Part shown: piece after piece, positions 11,541 to 23,086 of the stretch
Layout of the letters: each line of letters opens with the position of its first letter
How positions within the stretch are numbered: position 1 is the first letter of the stretch
Origin: Cervus elaphus
Lineage: Eukaryota; Chordata; Mammalia; Artiodactyla; Cervidae
Reading direction: 5' to 3'
DNA length: 64,000 nt
NCBI RefSeq assembly: GCF_910594005.1
Contig: NC_057815.1
Coordinates: 81,515,552-81,579,551, forward strand
Made by a program: the position numbers and the translations under genes
The notes under the pieces: model-generated
The model's input: the letters and a program-made list of their open reading frames with translations, nothing else
Database searches by the model: none
What the model was told of the DNA's origin: nothing

Positions 11541-11797
11541 TATTTTCTTCAATATAGGTGAATTGATATGATATACCATGTTAACAAACTGAAGAATAAA
11601 AGCCATATGATCATCTCAATAAATGCAGAAAAAAACTGCTGACAAAATTCAACACCCATTTGCAATAAAACCTCTCCAGAAAGTGGGCATAGAGGGAATC
11701 ACCCTCAACATAATAATGGCAATATATGACACACCCACAGCAAACATCATTCTCAATGGTGAAAAACCTGAAAGCATTTCCTGTAAGGTGAAGTTCT

Positions 11798-12734
11798 GAA
11801 AAACTTTTAATGTATACAAATAGAAACTTGATTTGGGCAGTTTTTCCATGTCACTATAGGTGTAAGGTAGAAGAAAGTGTAATCTTGCCTGTTAGATAAG
11901 TGTTTTTGAAGGCTTCTGATTATTCGTCAAGGAAAATATCCATTTTCAGGACAGTAATCTTCAGATTTGGAATTTTTTGGCATTCATTTTTATGACTTCT
12001 GGTTATTCCTGTAATTTACTTATTATACTGCATTTACCTCTTTAAAATCCAGCCAAGCTTCTGTCTCACACTTTTTTGTCTAGGCTGTTTATCCCTCTGG
12101 CTATGAAGCTCACAAATGGTAAGTAAAGCCATGCTTTTCTTAGAGATAACATTGATGCTGTGATAGAAAACAAAGATTTAGAGCACTCACAGCTTGTAAG
12201 ACTATTATCTGGAGTTGTTTATAACTTGTAAGCCCTGTTCCAGAGCCAGTGGAGTCATAGATTTTCTCTAGCATCACTTGCTATTCAACCATATAATTCT
12301 ACCCACTAATCTGTAAGCATTTCCCAATCATGCAAATCAAATTTGAATGATATCCTGTTAGGAAAACCCAGGAGTTAGATCAAGTGGTAATAAGATTTAC
12401 ATAGAGGTTTCTGCAACTAGGGATCATATTTTAACAACGTCAGAGTGTAATAAATCTTCATTTCAAGTCATACTGATATTTAAACTAGACTCTGGGTCAT
12501 TAAAAAAAATTAAAGCATTATAAATGTGTCACACATTCATAAAAGTGATCTTCTGAGAAAGAAACAGGTGATTCATTTTAGATATGTCTTTTAGAATTTA
12601 TTTTCTGACAGTAGTATTGCTATAACTATGGTGGAGTAGTTAAATGTAATTGTTCACTTGTGCTGACATTTTTTTTTTTTTCCCTGAGGGATGGTTATCA
12701 TTAATTTTACTGATAAGAGAGGGGGAAGTATGGA
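11798..12734. other. AT-rich sequence, no gene
   Basis: No repeat or coding region recognised apart from a T12 tract near 12670-12681. Confidence 0.5.
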
Positions 12735-12866
12735 ATAATGGGAAGAGCAAAGACACAGAAGCCAAATGGCCTGGCTTATTTGAGGCCTACTTGCTGCTCC
12801 ATGAAGTGGGGTGATTCAGTTAAATTCTCATGTCCTCAGTTACTGCCTCTGTAAAATAAGGATAAT
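12735..12866 (+). mobile_element. MIR SINE
   Basis: Diverged MIR core: a caaatggcctgg...ctcatgtcctcagttactgcctctgtaaaataaggataata progression matching the MIR core and its tail. Ancient mammalian repeat. Confidence 0.75.
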
Positions 12867-12971
12867 ATAAATCACAGAAATTGTGTACACTTTTGTGTAC
12901 ACAATTGTATATACATTGTTTGGTGAGACTATGGGGAAGAAAACAGATGGAAACTGTGAGGTGTCATATTG

Positions 12972-13518
12972 TTGTTCAGTTGCTAAGTCGTATCTGACTC
13001 TGAGATACCATGGACTGCAGCATACTAGGCTTTCCTGTCCTTCACTATCTCCTGGAGTTTGCTCAAATTCGTGTCCTTTGAGTCAGTGATGCCATCCAAC
13101 CATCTCACCCTCTGTTGTCCCCTTCTCCTCCTGCCCTCAATCTTTCCCAGCATCAGGGTCTTTTCCAATGAGTCAACTCTTCACATGAGGTGGCCAAAGT
13201 ATTGGAGTTTCAGCTTCAACATCAGTCCTTCCAATGAACACCCAGGACTCATCTCCTTTAGGATGGACTGGATGGATCTCCTTGCATCTTTCAAGAGTCT
13301 TCTCCAATATCATAGTTCAAAAGCATCAATTCTTCTGCACTCAACTTTCTGTATAGTCCAACTCTCACATCCATACATGGCCACTGGAAAAACTATAGTC
13401 TTGACTAGATGGACCTTTGTTGACAAATTAATGTCTCTGCTTTTTAATATCCTATCTAGGTTGGTCATAACTTTCCTTCCAAGGAGTAAGTGTCTTTTAA
13501 TTTCATGCCTTTTAAATC
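12972..13518 (-). mobile_element. BovB LINE 3' fragment
   Basis: Complement of the last ~550 bp of BovB, ending at aagtgtcttttaatttcatg. The antisense frame 13059-13526 is a shadow. Its counterpart on the other strand at 13931-14640 makes an inverted pair. Confidence 0.93.
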
Positions 13519-13680
13519 CATACTAACTGGGTTAGGAATTGAATGCTGGTGTTATAGTTATTTTTGATTAAAAGATATGGAAGCTAATATTCAGAGTAGT
13601 GTAATAGTTTCAGGCCCATATGTTTCACACAGGATACAAACCAAATGATTTTCTATGAACTTCCATATAATTTCCTATAT

Positions 13681-13902
13681 GAAGAAAAATGAACATGAAA
13701 ATGTTAGTTTCTCATTCATGTCCAATTCATTGCCACCCCATGGATTATAGCCCACCAGGCTCCTCTGTCCATGGAATTCTCAAGGCAAGAATTGTGGAGT
13801 GGGTTACCATTCCCTTCTCCAGAGGATTTTCACAACCCAGGATGTACCAGGTATCCTGCACTGTGGGCACATTCTTTACCATCTGAGCCAACAGGGAAGC
13901 CT
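13681..13902 (-). mobile_element. Bov-tA SINE
   Basis: Minus-strand unit flanked by a perfect 13-bp repeat, taatttcctatat, at 13668-13680 and 13903-13915. The B-box area is damaged (caggatgtaccaggtatcc). Confidence 0.93.
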
Positions 13903-13930
13903 TAATTTCCTATATACATTCCAGATAATG

Positions 13931-14640
13931 GTGAAGGTGAAAGAGAAGAGTTAAAAAGCTGGCTTAAAACTCAACATTCAGAAAACTAAGATTATGGCAT
14001 CTGGTTCCATCACTTCAAGGCAAATAGATGAGGAAACAATTAAAACAGTGACAGACTTTATTTTTTGGGACTCCAAAATCACTGCAGATGGTGACTGCAG
14101 CCATGAAATTAAAGGACGCTTGCTCCTTGGAAGAAAAGTTATGACCAACCTAGAGAGCATATTAAAAAGCAGAGACATTACTTTGCCGACAAAGGTCCAT
14201 ATATAGTCAAAACTGTGGCTTTTCCAGTAGTCATGTATGTATGGAGAGTTGGACCATAAAGAAGACTAAGTGCTGAAAAATTGATGCCTTTGAACAGTGG
14301 TGTCAGAGAAGACTCTTGAGAGTACCTAGAACTGCAAGGAGATCCAACCAGTCAATCCTAAAGAAAATCAACCTGAATATTCATTGGAAGGACTGAACCT
14401 GAAGCTCCAATATTTTGGCCACCTGATGCGAAGAACTGACTAATTGGCAAAGACCCTTATGCTGGGAAAGACTGAAGGAAGGAGAAGGGGGTGACACAGG
14501 ACAAATGGTTGTATGGCATCACCAACTCAATGGACATGAGTTTGAGCAAGCTCCACAAGGTGGTGAAGGACAGGGGAGTCTGGAGTGCTGCAGTCCACGG
14601 GGTTGTGAGGAGTCTGAAATGACTGAGTGATGGAACAACA
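13931..14640 (+). mobile_element. BovB LINE 3' fragment
   Basis: Plus-strand BovB covering about 700 bp up to the 3' end (actgagtgatggaacaaca). The frame 13994-14206 retains the conserved block TVTDFIFWDSKITADGDCSHEIK before stop codons interrupt it. Confidence 0.93.
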
Positions 14641-15317
14641 AAATTCCGTACAATATCGTGTTTCACCACATTTTAAATATATTTTTTTTCATAAAGTTGT
14701 TTCCTTTCATACATAATGTTAGCAAAAAACAAACAAAAATAAGATCATTTGAAGTGTTCTTAGTCATAGGGAAATGAAAAATGGGACAGCCTAACCCCTG
14801 ACCATGAGAAACTCAATATGCTGTATGCAGTCATTCCACGAAACATGTTTCTTTGAGATCAAATGAATAGAAACATAATACAGTATTTAAATAATAATTT
14901 CCATCTACCTAATACCTAATGAGTATACATTTGTGAAAAATACTGTGCAGATACTCCTAGGAATATAGTTATTAAGAGGAAACATTCTTTGGTCTTAGGG
15001 GGATTTGCAGTCTACTGACTTGACATTTTAATATTTTTCTCCAGTGTTTCTGTGATTACTGTTCTTGTCATTCAGGTCATTCAACCCTTACTTGGATAGC
15101 TAAAATAAGTTTCAAATAGTTTCCTTGTCTTAAAGTCATCTTCTGCAATATGATGTTTGGCACTGGCATAATGTTCTAAATTACAAGTGCCAAAAAAATA
15201 AACAAATAAATAAATAAATTACAAATGCCATGCAATATAAACAAGAGTTTATTAATATTGAATACAAATTGATATGGAAAAAGATAAGCATAGAAGACGT
15301 ATTATGTTCCGCAGGAG
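14641..15317. other. AT-rich sequence, no gene
   Basis: Includes an (AAAT)n-like stretch near 15194-15222. No element assigned. Confidence 0.5.
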
Positions 15318-15521
15318 GGAGCAGGAGACTCAGCCGTATCTGACTCTTTGCAGCCCCATGGACTGTAGCCCGCCAGGCTCCTCTGTCCATGGGATTTTTT
15401 AGGCAAGAATACTGGAGTGGGTTGCCATTTTCTCCTCCAGGGGATCTCCTGACCCAGGGATTGGACCGCATCTCCTACATTGGCAAGCTAATTCTCTACC
15501 ATGGAGCCACCTGGGAAGCCC
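15318..15521 (-). mobile_element. Bov-tA SINE
   Basis: Complement of a Bov-tA, head at the right end (gagccacctgggaagccc). No clear target-site duplication could be read. Confidence 0.92.
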
Positions 15522-15636
15522 ATAGACACAGGTCACATTGCAAATAAGTTTGTAGGCAGAGTAGGGGTTTGCCAGGCAGAGAATCCAGGAAGGAGCATTT
15601 CTGATATTGCATTTAAGGGCTGGAGTTGTTATACAT

Positions 15637-16066
15637 TGTGGCCATAGAGGTGTGCCCCTCAGAATTCTCTTTAGTAGAGAACTGGTAACAAGTAGAGTTG
15701 TTGGTAGAGCTTCCACATGCAGCTACCACATGGTCTCTGTTGTAATATTTGAGCTGAGGACGTGCTCTTCCAAGACAGCCCAAGCCAATGATTGCTCATG
15801 GGCAAGCTCCTAGGTGCTAGTCAGTTTCACTCAACATGGGTCTCTTCCTCAGGCCATTTTTGAACTAGCTGAGACTTTCTCTCTTTCTCTGAGTTGTATA
15901 AAAGTCTGGGGTGTTCCTCCTCAATCCTTCCTTCTCTTCTTTCATGGATTGTAGCTTGAAGACTCTCCCTTCCTACTCCTGCTCCCTTTAATCTGTCATA
16001 GCCACGAACCCCAATAAACCTCCTGCTCTTCTCACTCTGGTTTGCTGTGTGCTTCTCAGCTGACAC
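15637..16066 (+). mobile_element. LTR-like segment with TATA box and poly(A) signal
   Basis: Shows retroviral LTR order: CCAAT at 15785-15789, TATAAAA at 15897-15903, a pyrimidine-rich stretch, AATAAA at 16013-16018, then about 50 bp ending ctgacaca. TATA-to-AATAAA spacing of about 110 bp fits a U3-R unit of an ERV1-like LTR. The left boundary (tgtggcc) is a guess and no target-site duplication is visible. It could instead be chance signals in unique DNA. The minus-strand frame 15827-16066 is not considered coding. Confidence 0.45.
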
Positions 16067-16289
16067 AGTGTATTAAGGTAAAGAACTGTGAACAAAGCAC
16101 GTGTTGCAAGTGTTTTTCTCTAATTGGAGTGAAAGCATATATCATGGTTCTCAGAAATTACTTGGACACGGTATTTGTTTCAACACTTTTGTCTCTCAAA
16201 TATTTTCTCTGAGACAGAACAAATTTTAAGCCAAGGGGATACAAAGATAAGGACAGTAATTTTTGTACACATGATCAAGTCCTGTTCTG

Positions 16290-16494
16290 AGAGTGCAATC
16301 CTAGCTCCAATTTGTTTGTAAGTCCAACAAAGTTAGCCTAGGTACCCAACTAATACAACCATCTATAACAGTACTGTACTGCAATAGGTTTGTAATATTT
16401 CTTGCATGAATGATACATATACACATACATAAAAACGAACACAAAAACTAAAACATTTTTAATCTTACAGTACAGTACCTTGAAAAACATACTG
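16290..16494 (-). mobile_element. Tigger-family remnant, left part
   Basis: Phrases such as ctgcaataggtttgtaat and aatcttacagtacagtacc match a long pogo/Tigger DNA element. It is interrupted by the BovB at 16495-17743 and continues at about 17744-17840. Confidence 0.55.
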
Positions 16495-17743
16495 AGTTCA
16501 GTTCAGTCTCTCCATTGTGTCCCACTCTTTGTGACCCCATGGACTGCAGCACGCCAGGCTTCCCTGTCTATCACCAACTCTGGGAGCCTACTCAAACTCA
16601 CATCCATCACATCGGTGAGGCCATCCAACCATCTCATACTCTGTCGTCCCCCTCTCCTCCTGCCTTCAATCTTTCCCAGCATCAGGGTCTTTTCAAATAA
16701 GGCAATTCTCTGCATCATGTGGTCAAAGTTTTGGAGTTTCAGCTTCAGCATCAACCGTTCCAATAAAAATTTAGGACTGATTTTCTTAGGTTTGACTGAT
16801 TGGATCTCCTTGCAGTCCAAGGGACTCTCAAGAGTCTTCTCCAACACCACAGTTCAAAAGCATCAATTTTTCGGCGCTCAGCTTTCTTCACAGTCTAACT
16901 CTCACATCCATACATGACCACTGGAAAAACCATAGCCTTGACCAGACGGACGTTTGTTGGCAAAGTAATGTCTCTGCTTTTTAATATGCTGTCTAGGTTG
17001 GTCATAACTTTCCTTCCAAGGAGTAAGCGTCTTTTAATTTCATGGCTGCAGTCACCATCTGCAGTGATTTTGGAGCCCAAGAAAATAGTCTCTCACTGTT
17101 TCCATTGTTTCCCCATCTATTTGCCATGAAGTGATGGGACCAGATGCCATGATCTTACTTTTCTGAATGGTGACTTTTAAGCCAACGTTTTTACTCTCCT
17201 CTTTCAGTTTCATCAAGAGACTCTTTAGTTCTTCTTCCCTTTCTGCCATAAAGGTGATGTCACCTACCTGTCTGAGGTTATTTATATTTCTGCCAGCAGT
17301 CTTGATTCCAGCTTGTGCTTCATCCAGCCCAGCATTTCTCATGATATACTCTGCATATAAGTCAAATAAGCAGGGTGAAAATATACAGCTTTGACATACT
17401 CCATTGCTGATTTGGAACCAGTCTGCTGTTCCATGTCCAGTTGGAACATGTCTAACTCTTGCTTCTTGTCTTGCATATAGATTTCTCAGGAGGCAGGTCA
17501 GGTGGTCTGGTATTCCCATCTCTTTAAGAATTTTCCACAGTTTGTCATGATCCACACAGTCAAAGGCTTTGGCATAGCCAATAAAGCAAAGTAGATGTTT
17601 TTCTGGAACTCTCTTGCTTTTTTGGTGATCCAGCAGTTGTTGACAATTTGATTTTTTGTTCCTCTGCCTTTTCTAAATCCAGCTTGAACATCTGGAAGTT
17701 CATAGTTCATGTACTGTTGAAGACTGGCTTGGAGAATTTTGAG
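16495..17743 (-). mobile_element. BovB LINE, 5'-truncated (1.25 kb)
   Basis: Complement of BovB from its 3' end to the N-terminal part of the RT region. The minus frame 17052-17555 (167 codons) carries HDKLWKILKEMG...LTCLLRNLYA...SPCLFDLYAEYIMRNAGL, but the catalytic YADD is replaced by residues reading QVGD. Frames upstream (17498-17773) and downstream (16503-16850, 16895-17080) are out of phase. Inactive. Confidence 0.95.
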
Positions 17744-17840
17744 AGCTGGCATGCATGTTCCAGGGCCTGGCATGCATGCTCACATCTTTGAAATTTCACA
17801 ACTTGACATTTTATATATAGAGGCCTTACCGTATGACACC
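17744..17840 (-). mobile_element. Tigger-family remnant, right part
   Basis: agctggcatgcatg... and tttgaaatttcacaacttgacattttatatatagaggc continue the Tigger element cut by the BovB. A 12-bp phrase, ctggcatgcatg, occurs twice (about 17746-17757 and 17767-17778). Confidence 0.5.
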
Positions 17841-19352
17841 TGTGCTGGTGGAGTGCACAGTGTATGGATGGGAAATTGGAGAAACCATTGTTTATACTTT
17901 AGAGGTTGTTCCTGCCCTTGAGAAGTCTCCTGGGAATGGGTATGGTAGTCCCCCAAGTCATGTCACTGAGGCAAGAGAGATGTGTTGTTTGCACCGAGGC
18001 CCCATCTCATCAGGAGTCAATCCTATCTGCAAAATAGGAGAACATTATTATTAACAGTTATTTGTCTGCTCATCACCAAGGATAATAATATGGGATATTG
18101 TTATCAGTAAAAGTAAAATGAGTTGAAGGTCCAGGAACCTTAGAATACAGAGAAAAGGTTAAAATAGTACACAAACACAGTAATATTAAACAATTCTTGC
18201 TTTTGGTGTTGGAAGCAGTTCACCTCATCTAATTTTTTATTAAGTCATCAACACATTATTTTATCAAACTAAGATTAAGCACTGAGATTTAAGCAAAAAT
18301 ATGATTAATTTTTCAGTGTTAAAGTTTAGAGTGAGTTTTTGAGTATATCAAAAGCTTCTGATGAATGCATTAACATTGGATGAATTTGTAAATAAAACCA
18401 CATAGATTTGTATAATACTAATGTTACGCCTGTAATAGAAAGCCAAAAATAATTACTAGAGAACATCTTTGAAAAACAGATGCAATGTTGTATGTGTTTC
18501 TAATAAATTACTTACAGTCCATTATGGGATGTTATTGCCTTTGAACAGTATTTAATCCATCAGCAGATGACTAGGTAATGAAATTATTTGAAGCAAACTT
18601 TGAAAACTGTCCTTACATTTTCCTCCACACTCCAAGATGCTTTATATCTATGGACTGAAAAAAAAAAAAAACAAGCTAGTCATACAAAATCATTTTTTCC
18701 TTCAGTATAAAATGATTATTATAAAGAAACATAGTGTAATTAAATTGTCATCTGAAGCTTCTGTCCTTCTTCTGCAAATGGTAAAATGATCCATTTGATA
18801 ATAATAAAAGCCAATTATGTGGGACATAGATTTCAGTAAATCTATTAAAGATTTTTTGTGTTTATGCCTGCAGATCCAGAAAACCATTATATATAAATTA
18901 AATTAATCTATTCAGCTTTTGGACTCAAAACCTCTGCCTAGATTTTTACCACCAGAGGATCTTAAAGCTATTTGAGTTATTAAACTTGGAAATAAATAAT
19001 ATCACATTTTTATTGTGCCATCTTCCCCAAATGATTTTGCTTAATTTTCTTAGATACGAAGCACAAGTAAATTTAAAGACAAATTGGGCATATGTAAAAA
19101 GTATCTGTTTAGATTCCATATATATTGCAATCATTGTTAAATGGTGCTTTCTCTTTCCTAAGAAATCGACTTCCACAAAAAGCTGCTGCAATGGTCACAC
19201 ACAACGTAGGAACATGATTTCATTTGGGGGGGTCTGCTCAGAAAGCCAAATATTGAAACAAAGAGTAACAAAAAATATATAAGACAGTGCCTAGTGGACT
19301 TAAGGATAAATATTGTCTTTGATCTGTTTAAAAGTAGATGTAAAGAAACATG
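17841..19352. other. AT-rich sequence, no gene
   Basis: Open frames here (17739-17921, 17833-18054, 18986-19282) show no recognisable domain. An A-run occurs at about 18659-18671. Confidence 0.5.
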
Positions 19353-19553
19353 AAAGTAAAGTTGCTCAGTCATGTCTGACTTTTTGCAACCCCATGAACT
19401 GTATCTGCCAGGCCCCTCCATCCATGGCATTTCCCCGGGCAATAATACAGGAGTGAGTTGCTATTTACTTCTCTAGGGCATCTTCCTGACCCAGGGATGG
19501 AACCTTGTCTCCCACATTGCAGGGAGACTCTTTTCCGTCTGAGCCACTAGAAA
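19353..19553 (-). mobile_element. Bov-tA SINE
   Basis: Minus-strand copy, moderately diverged (ccatgaactgtatctgccaggcccc), head near gtctgagccactag at the right end. Confidence 0.9.
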
Positions 19554-19920
19554 ATATGGTATACTGCTTATTATAATAAATATAGAAATGTTCTTGTGAC
19601 TCCAAATACCTAAGATAGTACAGCTGATGCATATACAAAGAGGGTATATGATCAGTAATCCAATTTGACACTGACAGGCCTACGCTTTACCTTTAAAAAG
19701 AAATTCTGGTATTTATTGATGCAGAAGTAATACAATACACACATATGTAATTTAAAGAATAAAAATCTTATCCCCCCTCCACAGAATGTGCTCTGCATAT
19801 GTTTGGGATGTATTTTTATAGATTTTGTCTTCTCTATCTCTGTGTCTCTCTCTTTTTCTCTCTCCTTCCCTCACGTATTTGTAGTATTTAATCTCTATTT
19901 TTCTTTTTGTTTTCTAACTT
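19554..19920. other. Unassigned AT-rich sequence
   Basis: Includes a TCTC-rich tract at about 19830-19872. No gene recognised. Confidence 0.45.
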
Positions 19921-21174
19921 CAGTTCAGTTCAGTTCAGTCACTCAGTCATGTCCGACTCTTTGCAACCCCATGAATCACAGCACACTAAGCCTCCGTGTC
20001 CATTACCAACTCCCAGAGTCCACCCAAACCCATGTCCATCGAGTCGATGATACCATCCAGCCATCTCATCCTCTGTCGTCCCCTTCTCTTCCTGCCCCGA
20101 ATCCTTCCCAGCATCAGTGTCTTTTTCAGTGAGTCAGCTCTTCACAAGAGGGGGCCAAAGTATTGGAGTTTCAGCTTCAGCATCAGTCCTTCCAATGAAC
20201 ACCCAGGACTGATCTCCTTTAGGATGGACTGGTTGGATCTCCTTGCAGTCCAAGGGACTCTCAAGAGGCTTCTCCAACACCACAGTTCAAAAGCATCAAT
20301 TTTTCAGCGCTCAGCTTTCTTCACAGTCTAACTCTCACATCCATACATGACCACTGGAAAAACCATAACCTTGACCAGACGGACCTTTGTTGGCAAAGTA
20401 ATGTCTCTGCTTTTTAATATGCTGTCTAGGTTGGTCATAACTTTCCTTCCAAGGAGTAAGCGTCTTTTAATTTCATGGCTGCAGTCACTATCTGCAGTGA
20501 TTTTAGAACCCCAAAAAATAAAGTCTGACACTGTTTCCACCGTCTCCCCATCTATTTCCCATGAGGTGATGGGATCAGATGCCATGATCTTAGTTTTCTG
20601 AATGTTGAGCTTTAAGCCAACTTTTTTCACTCTTCTCTTTCACTTTCATCAAGAGGCTTTTCAGTTCCTCTTCACTCTCTGCCATAAGGATGGTGTCATC
20701 TGCATATCTGAGGTTATTGATATTTCTCCCAGCAATCTTAATTCCAGCTTGTGCTTCTTCCAGCCCAGTGTTTCTCATGATGTACTCTGCATATAAGTTA
20801 AATAAGCAGGGTGACAATATACAGCCTTGACGTGCTCCTTTTCCTATTTGGAACCAATCTGTTGTTCCATGTCCAGTTCTAACTGTTGCTTCCTGGCCTG
20901 CATACAGGTTTCTTAAGAGGCAGGTAGGTGGTCTGGTATTCCCATCTCCTTCAGAATTTTCCACAGTTTATTGTGATCCACACAGTCGAAGGCTTTGGCG
21001 TAGTCAATAAAGCAGAAATAGATGTTTTTCTGGAACTCTCTTGCTTTTTTGATGATCCAGAAGATATTGGCAATTTGATCTCTGGTTCCTCTGCCTTTTC
21101 TAAAGCCAGCTTGAATATCTAGAAGTTCTCGGTTCACATATTGCTGAAGCCTGGCTTGGAGAATTTTGAGCATT
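19921..21174 (-). mobile_element. BovB LINE, 5'-truncated, YADD retained
   Basis: Complement of BovB from the cagttcagttcagttcag terminus to the start of the RT domain. The minus frame 20590-20964 holds QGCILSPCLFNLYAEYIMRN and an intact YADD catalytic motif (20695-20706); frame 20913-21260 holds FRKGRGTRDQIANIFW and FCFIDYAKAFDCVDHNKLWK. A 1-2 base shift near 20930 separates the two halves, and 20328-20630 is a third frame. It is the least diverged BovB in the window, but still broken and without an endonuclease. Confidence 0.95.
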
Positions 21175-21425
21175 AAAGGGTGGGACAAACTGAGAAAGTA
21201 GCACTGAGATATATACACTGTCATGTATAAAATAGTTAGTGGGAAGTTGCTAAATACCACAGGGAGCCCAGCTTGGCTCTGTGATGACCTAGAGGGGTGG
21301 GATGGGGGGATAGTAGGGAGATTTTAGAGGGAGGGTATATATGATTATGACTGATTCACTTTGTTGTATGGCAGAAACCAACATAACATTGAAAAGCAAT
21401 TCTCAACCGATTAAAAGGTTAAAAA
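21175..21425 (+). mobile_element. L1 LINE 3' end
   Basis: Plus-strand ruminant L1 3' UTR: phrases gggatggggggata, gactgattcactttgttgta, ggcagaaaccaacataac, then an A-rich end. It abuts the BovB directly. Confidence 0.85.
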
Positions 21426-21454
21426 AAGATTAAAATTAACAATAATTTGCAAAA

Positions 21455-21590
21455 ATTCCTGCAAGTTATCCATTACTACATTTTACAGATGAGAGAACTA
21501 AGACTCAGATAATTTAAATCAGATTTGCAAAGTTATACAGCTTGTGAGTTACAAGGTTACATCATGCCACATAAATATAAAAGTCTATTC
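21455..21590 (-). mobile_element. MIR SINE
   Basis: Complement of MIR: cattttacagatgagagaactaagactcagat followed by agttatacagcttgtgagtt. Confidence 0.7.
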
Positions 21591-21610
21591 TCCTTTGAAT
21601 AGATTAAAAT

Positions 21611-21757
21611 AGTGGTTATCAATCCAGACAGCCCATTAAAATCACTTTGAAAAAGAGTAATAATAGGCACCTCACCAAACCAATTAAGTTATATCTCTGA
21701 GGATGGGGCTGAGGCTTTAGCAATTTAATCTCTCTAGAAGAGTCTGATGTACTAAAA
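21611..21757 (+). mobile_element. MER5-type hAT MITE
   Basis: agtggttatcaatc...ttaaaatcac...gaggatggggctgaggctttagcaattt matches the MER5A layout. Short non-autonomous Charlie relative, no coding capacity. Confidence 0.65.
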
Positions 21758-21788
21758 GCTATTTTTTTAGAGAAACTCAAGATCTGAC

Positions 21789-21848
21789 CTTCTATGAGGT
21801 CACACAGAGTCGGACATGACTGAAGCAACTTGGCAGCAGCAGCAGCAG
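21789..21848 (+). mobile_element. Truncated Bov-A2-type SINE with AGC tail
   Basis: Only the last 60 bp (gaggtcacacagagtcggac...ggcagcagc) remain, flanked by a perfect 11-bp duplication, caagatctgac, at 21778-21788 and 21849-21859. The duplication shows that it inserted already 5'-truncated. Confidence 0.9.
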
Positions 21849-21859
21849 CAAGATCTGAC

Positions 21860-23086
21860 AATTCTATTGAGACTTTCAGAATATGCATGTTTTAACATGC
21901 CCTTGATTTCTATGATAGAAATTATAATATATTCAACATAAACCAGCATGAAACATATCACTAATAAATTCCTTAGTGATGGAAGGGGACTCGACAGATC
22001 ATTTGTCTCTCCTCGAGGTTTTTATGCTGAAAAGAAACTTTCCTAGAAAAATAAGAAAACTTTCCTGTGACTATACAATTCATTTCTTATTGTGGGCCAC
22101 AATAGTATTAATCCTTAAATTCCTTTATTTGTATAGTCATTGCAATATATGAAAACTCTCACGAATCATGCATTAGCTTATTCAGTGCTCATTAGGAAAA
22201 GGAAGAAGACTCTGTGTTTAATTGAATAGCTTCATTTCTTTTGTTAATGATTGACATTAAGTTTATATATAATCAATTTGAGAAGCTATGTATTATAAGG
22301 ATCAAAAGAAGATTTTGATAAGGCATAAAGTTTTAATTGATATAGATGTTTAAATTGCCTTAAATGTAAAGAATGAAGGTTAATCTGATTTTTAATTCTA
22401 TGCATTATATATATATAATATATTATATAATAAACTTGAAATATATGGGTAACAGATTGGGAGTCTTTAAGCACCATAAGGGAGCGTGGCCATGATCATC
22501 ATGCCATGCCTGGAAAAAGAAGCCATTTAAGTATTTACTGACTGAATCTATGACTTTGTACATGTTTGTATCTATATGACTATGTATCCTTAATCCAATT
22601 ATAAATTTCTTAAGAGCAGAGAATTTCCTTTTATCTTTTTTTATCTGCTCCAACAATTAGCATAGATCTAGGTACATCATAAGTTTTCTGATAAATATAT
22701 ACAGTTTTCTTTCTAAATGCAATCTAAAATATCATTTGATATTTTACTGACTTACTTATTAAATGAAGCATAATTGGTAAGCTATAATATTAAATCAAAT
22801 TTATTCTCTTTCAGGAAAAATATCGTTTAAATTTTTAAAAAAATTCTTATTACTCTCTTTTTTCCTCATAAAAATAAATGGTTGGAAGGTTTCTCCAAAA
22901 TTCAGAAATATATTTTAAGTAATTTGAAAAGGAACATGAGAGGAAAATGTCTATTTTTGTGTCTCCTTGAAATACATATAAAGTCATTTCTTGACCAATA
23001 ATTTTGCTATTCAAATTGTGCTCTGCACATCATCATCAGCGGTATCAGCTGAATGCTTGTTATAACTGCAGAAACTCAGAGTCCAC
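21860..23086. other. AT-rich sequence, no gene
   Basis: Contains an alternating TA tract near 22407-22431. No repeat or exon recognised. Confidence 0.5.

Larger units (their letters stand above)
7033..11787 (-). mobile_element. L1 LINE with 5' inversion (twin-primed), heavily nested
   Basis: From 7048 to about 10378 the sequence is the complement of an L1 3' UTR and distal ORF2 (for example 7840-8080 and 9640-10378). From about 10376 to 11787 it switches to plus-strand L1 ORF2 of the RT region (gatcgtacaccatgatcgaa; cagcaaacatcattctcaatgg). The reversed part derives from a region 5' of the unreversed part, exactly the product of twin priming. Imperfect flanking repeats, gtgaagtgct (7023-7032) and gtgaagttct (11788-11797), 9/10 identical, suggest one insertion. 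Later guests: BovB at 7246-7683, 8350-9640 and 10437-11540, and a Bov-A2 at 8135-8273. All L1 frames are broken. Confidence 0.85.

Noticed and set aside
15827..16066. 79-codon minus frame as a gene
   Set aside because: It lies wholly in the LTR-like segment and opposes its signals, with no recognised domain.
20590..21260. Active BovB reverse transcriptase, since YADD is intact
   Set aside because: The fingers and palm parts are in different frames and the endonuclease and 5' region are absent.
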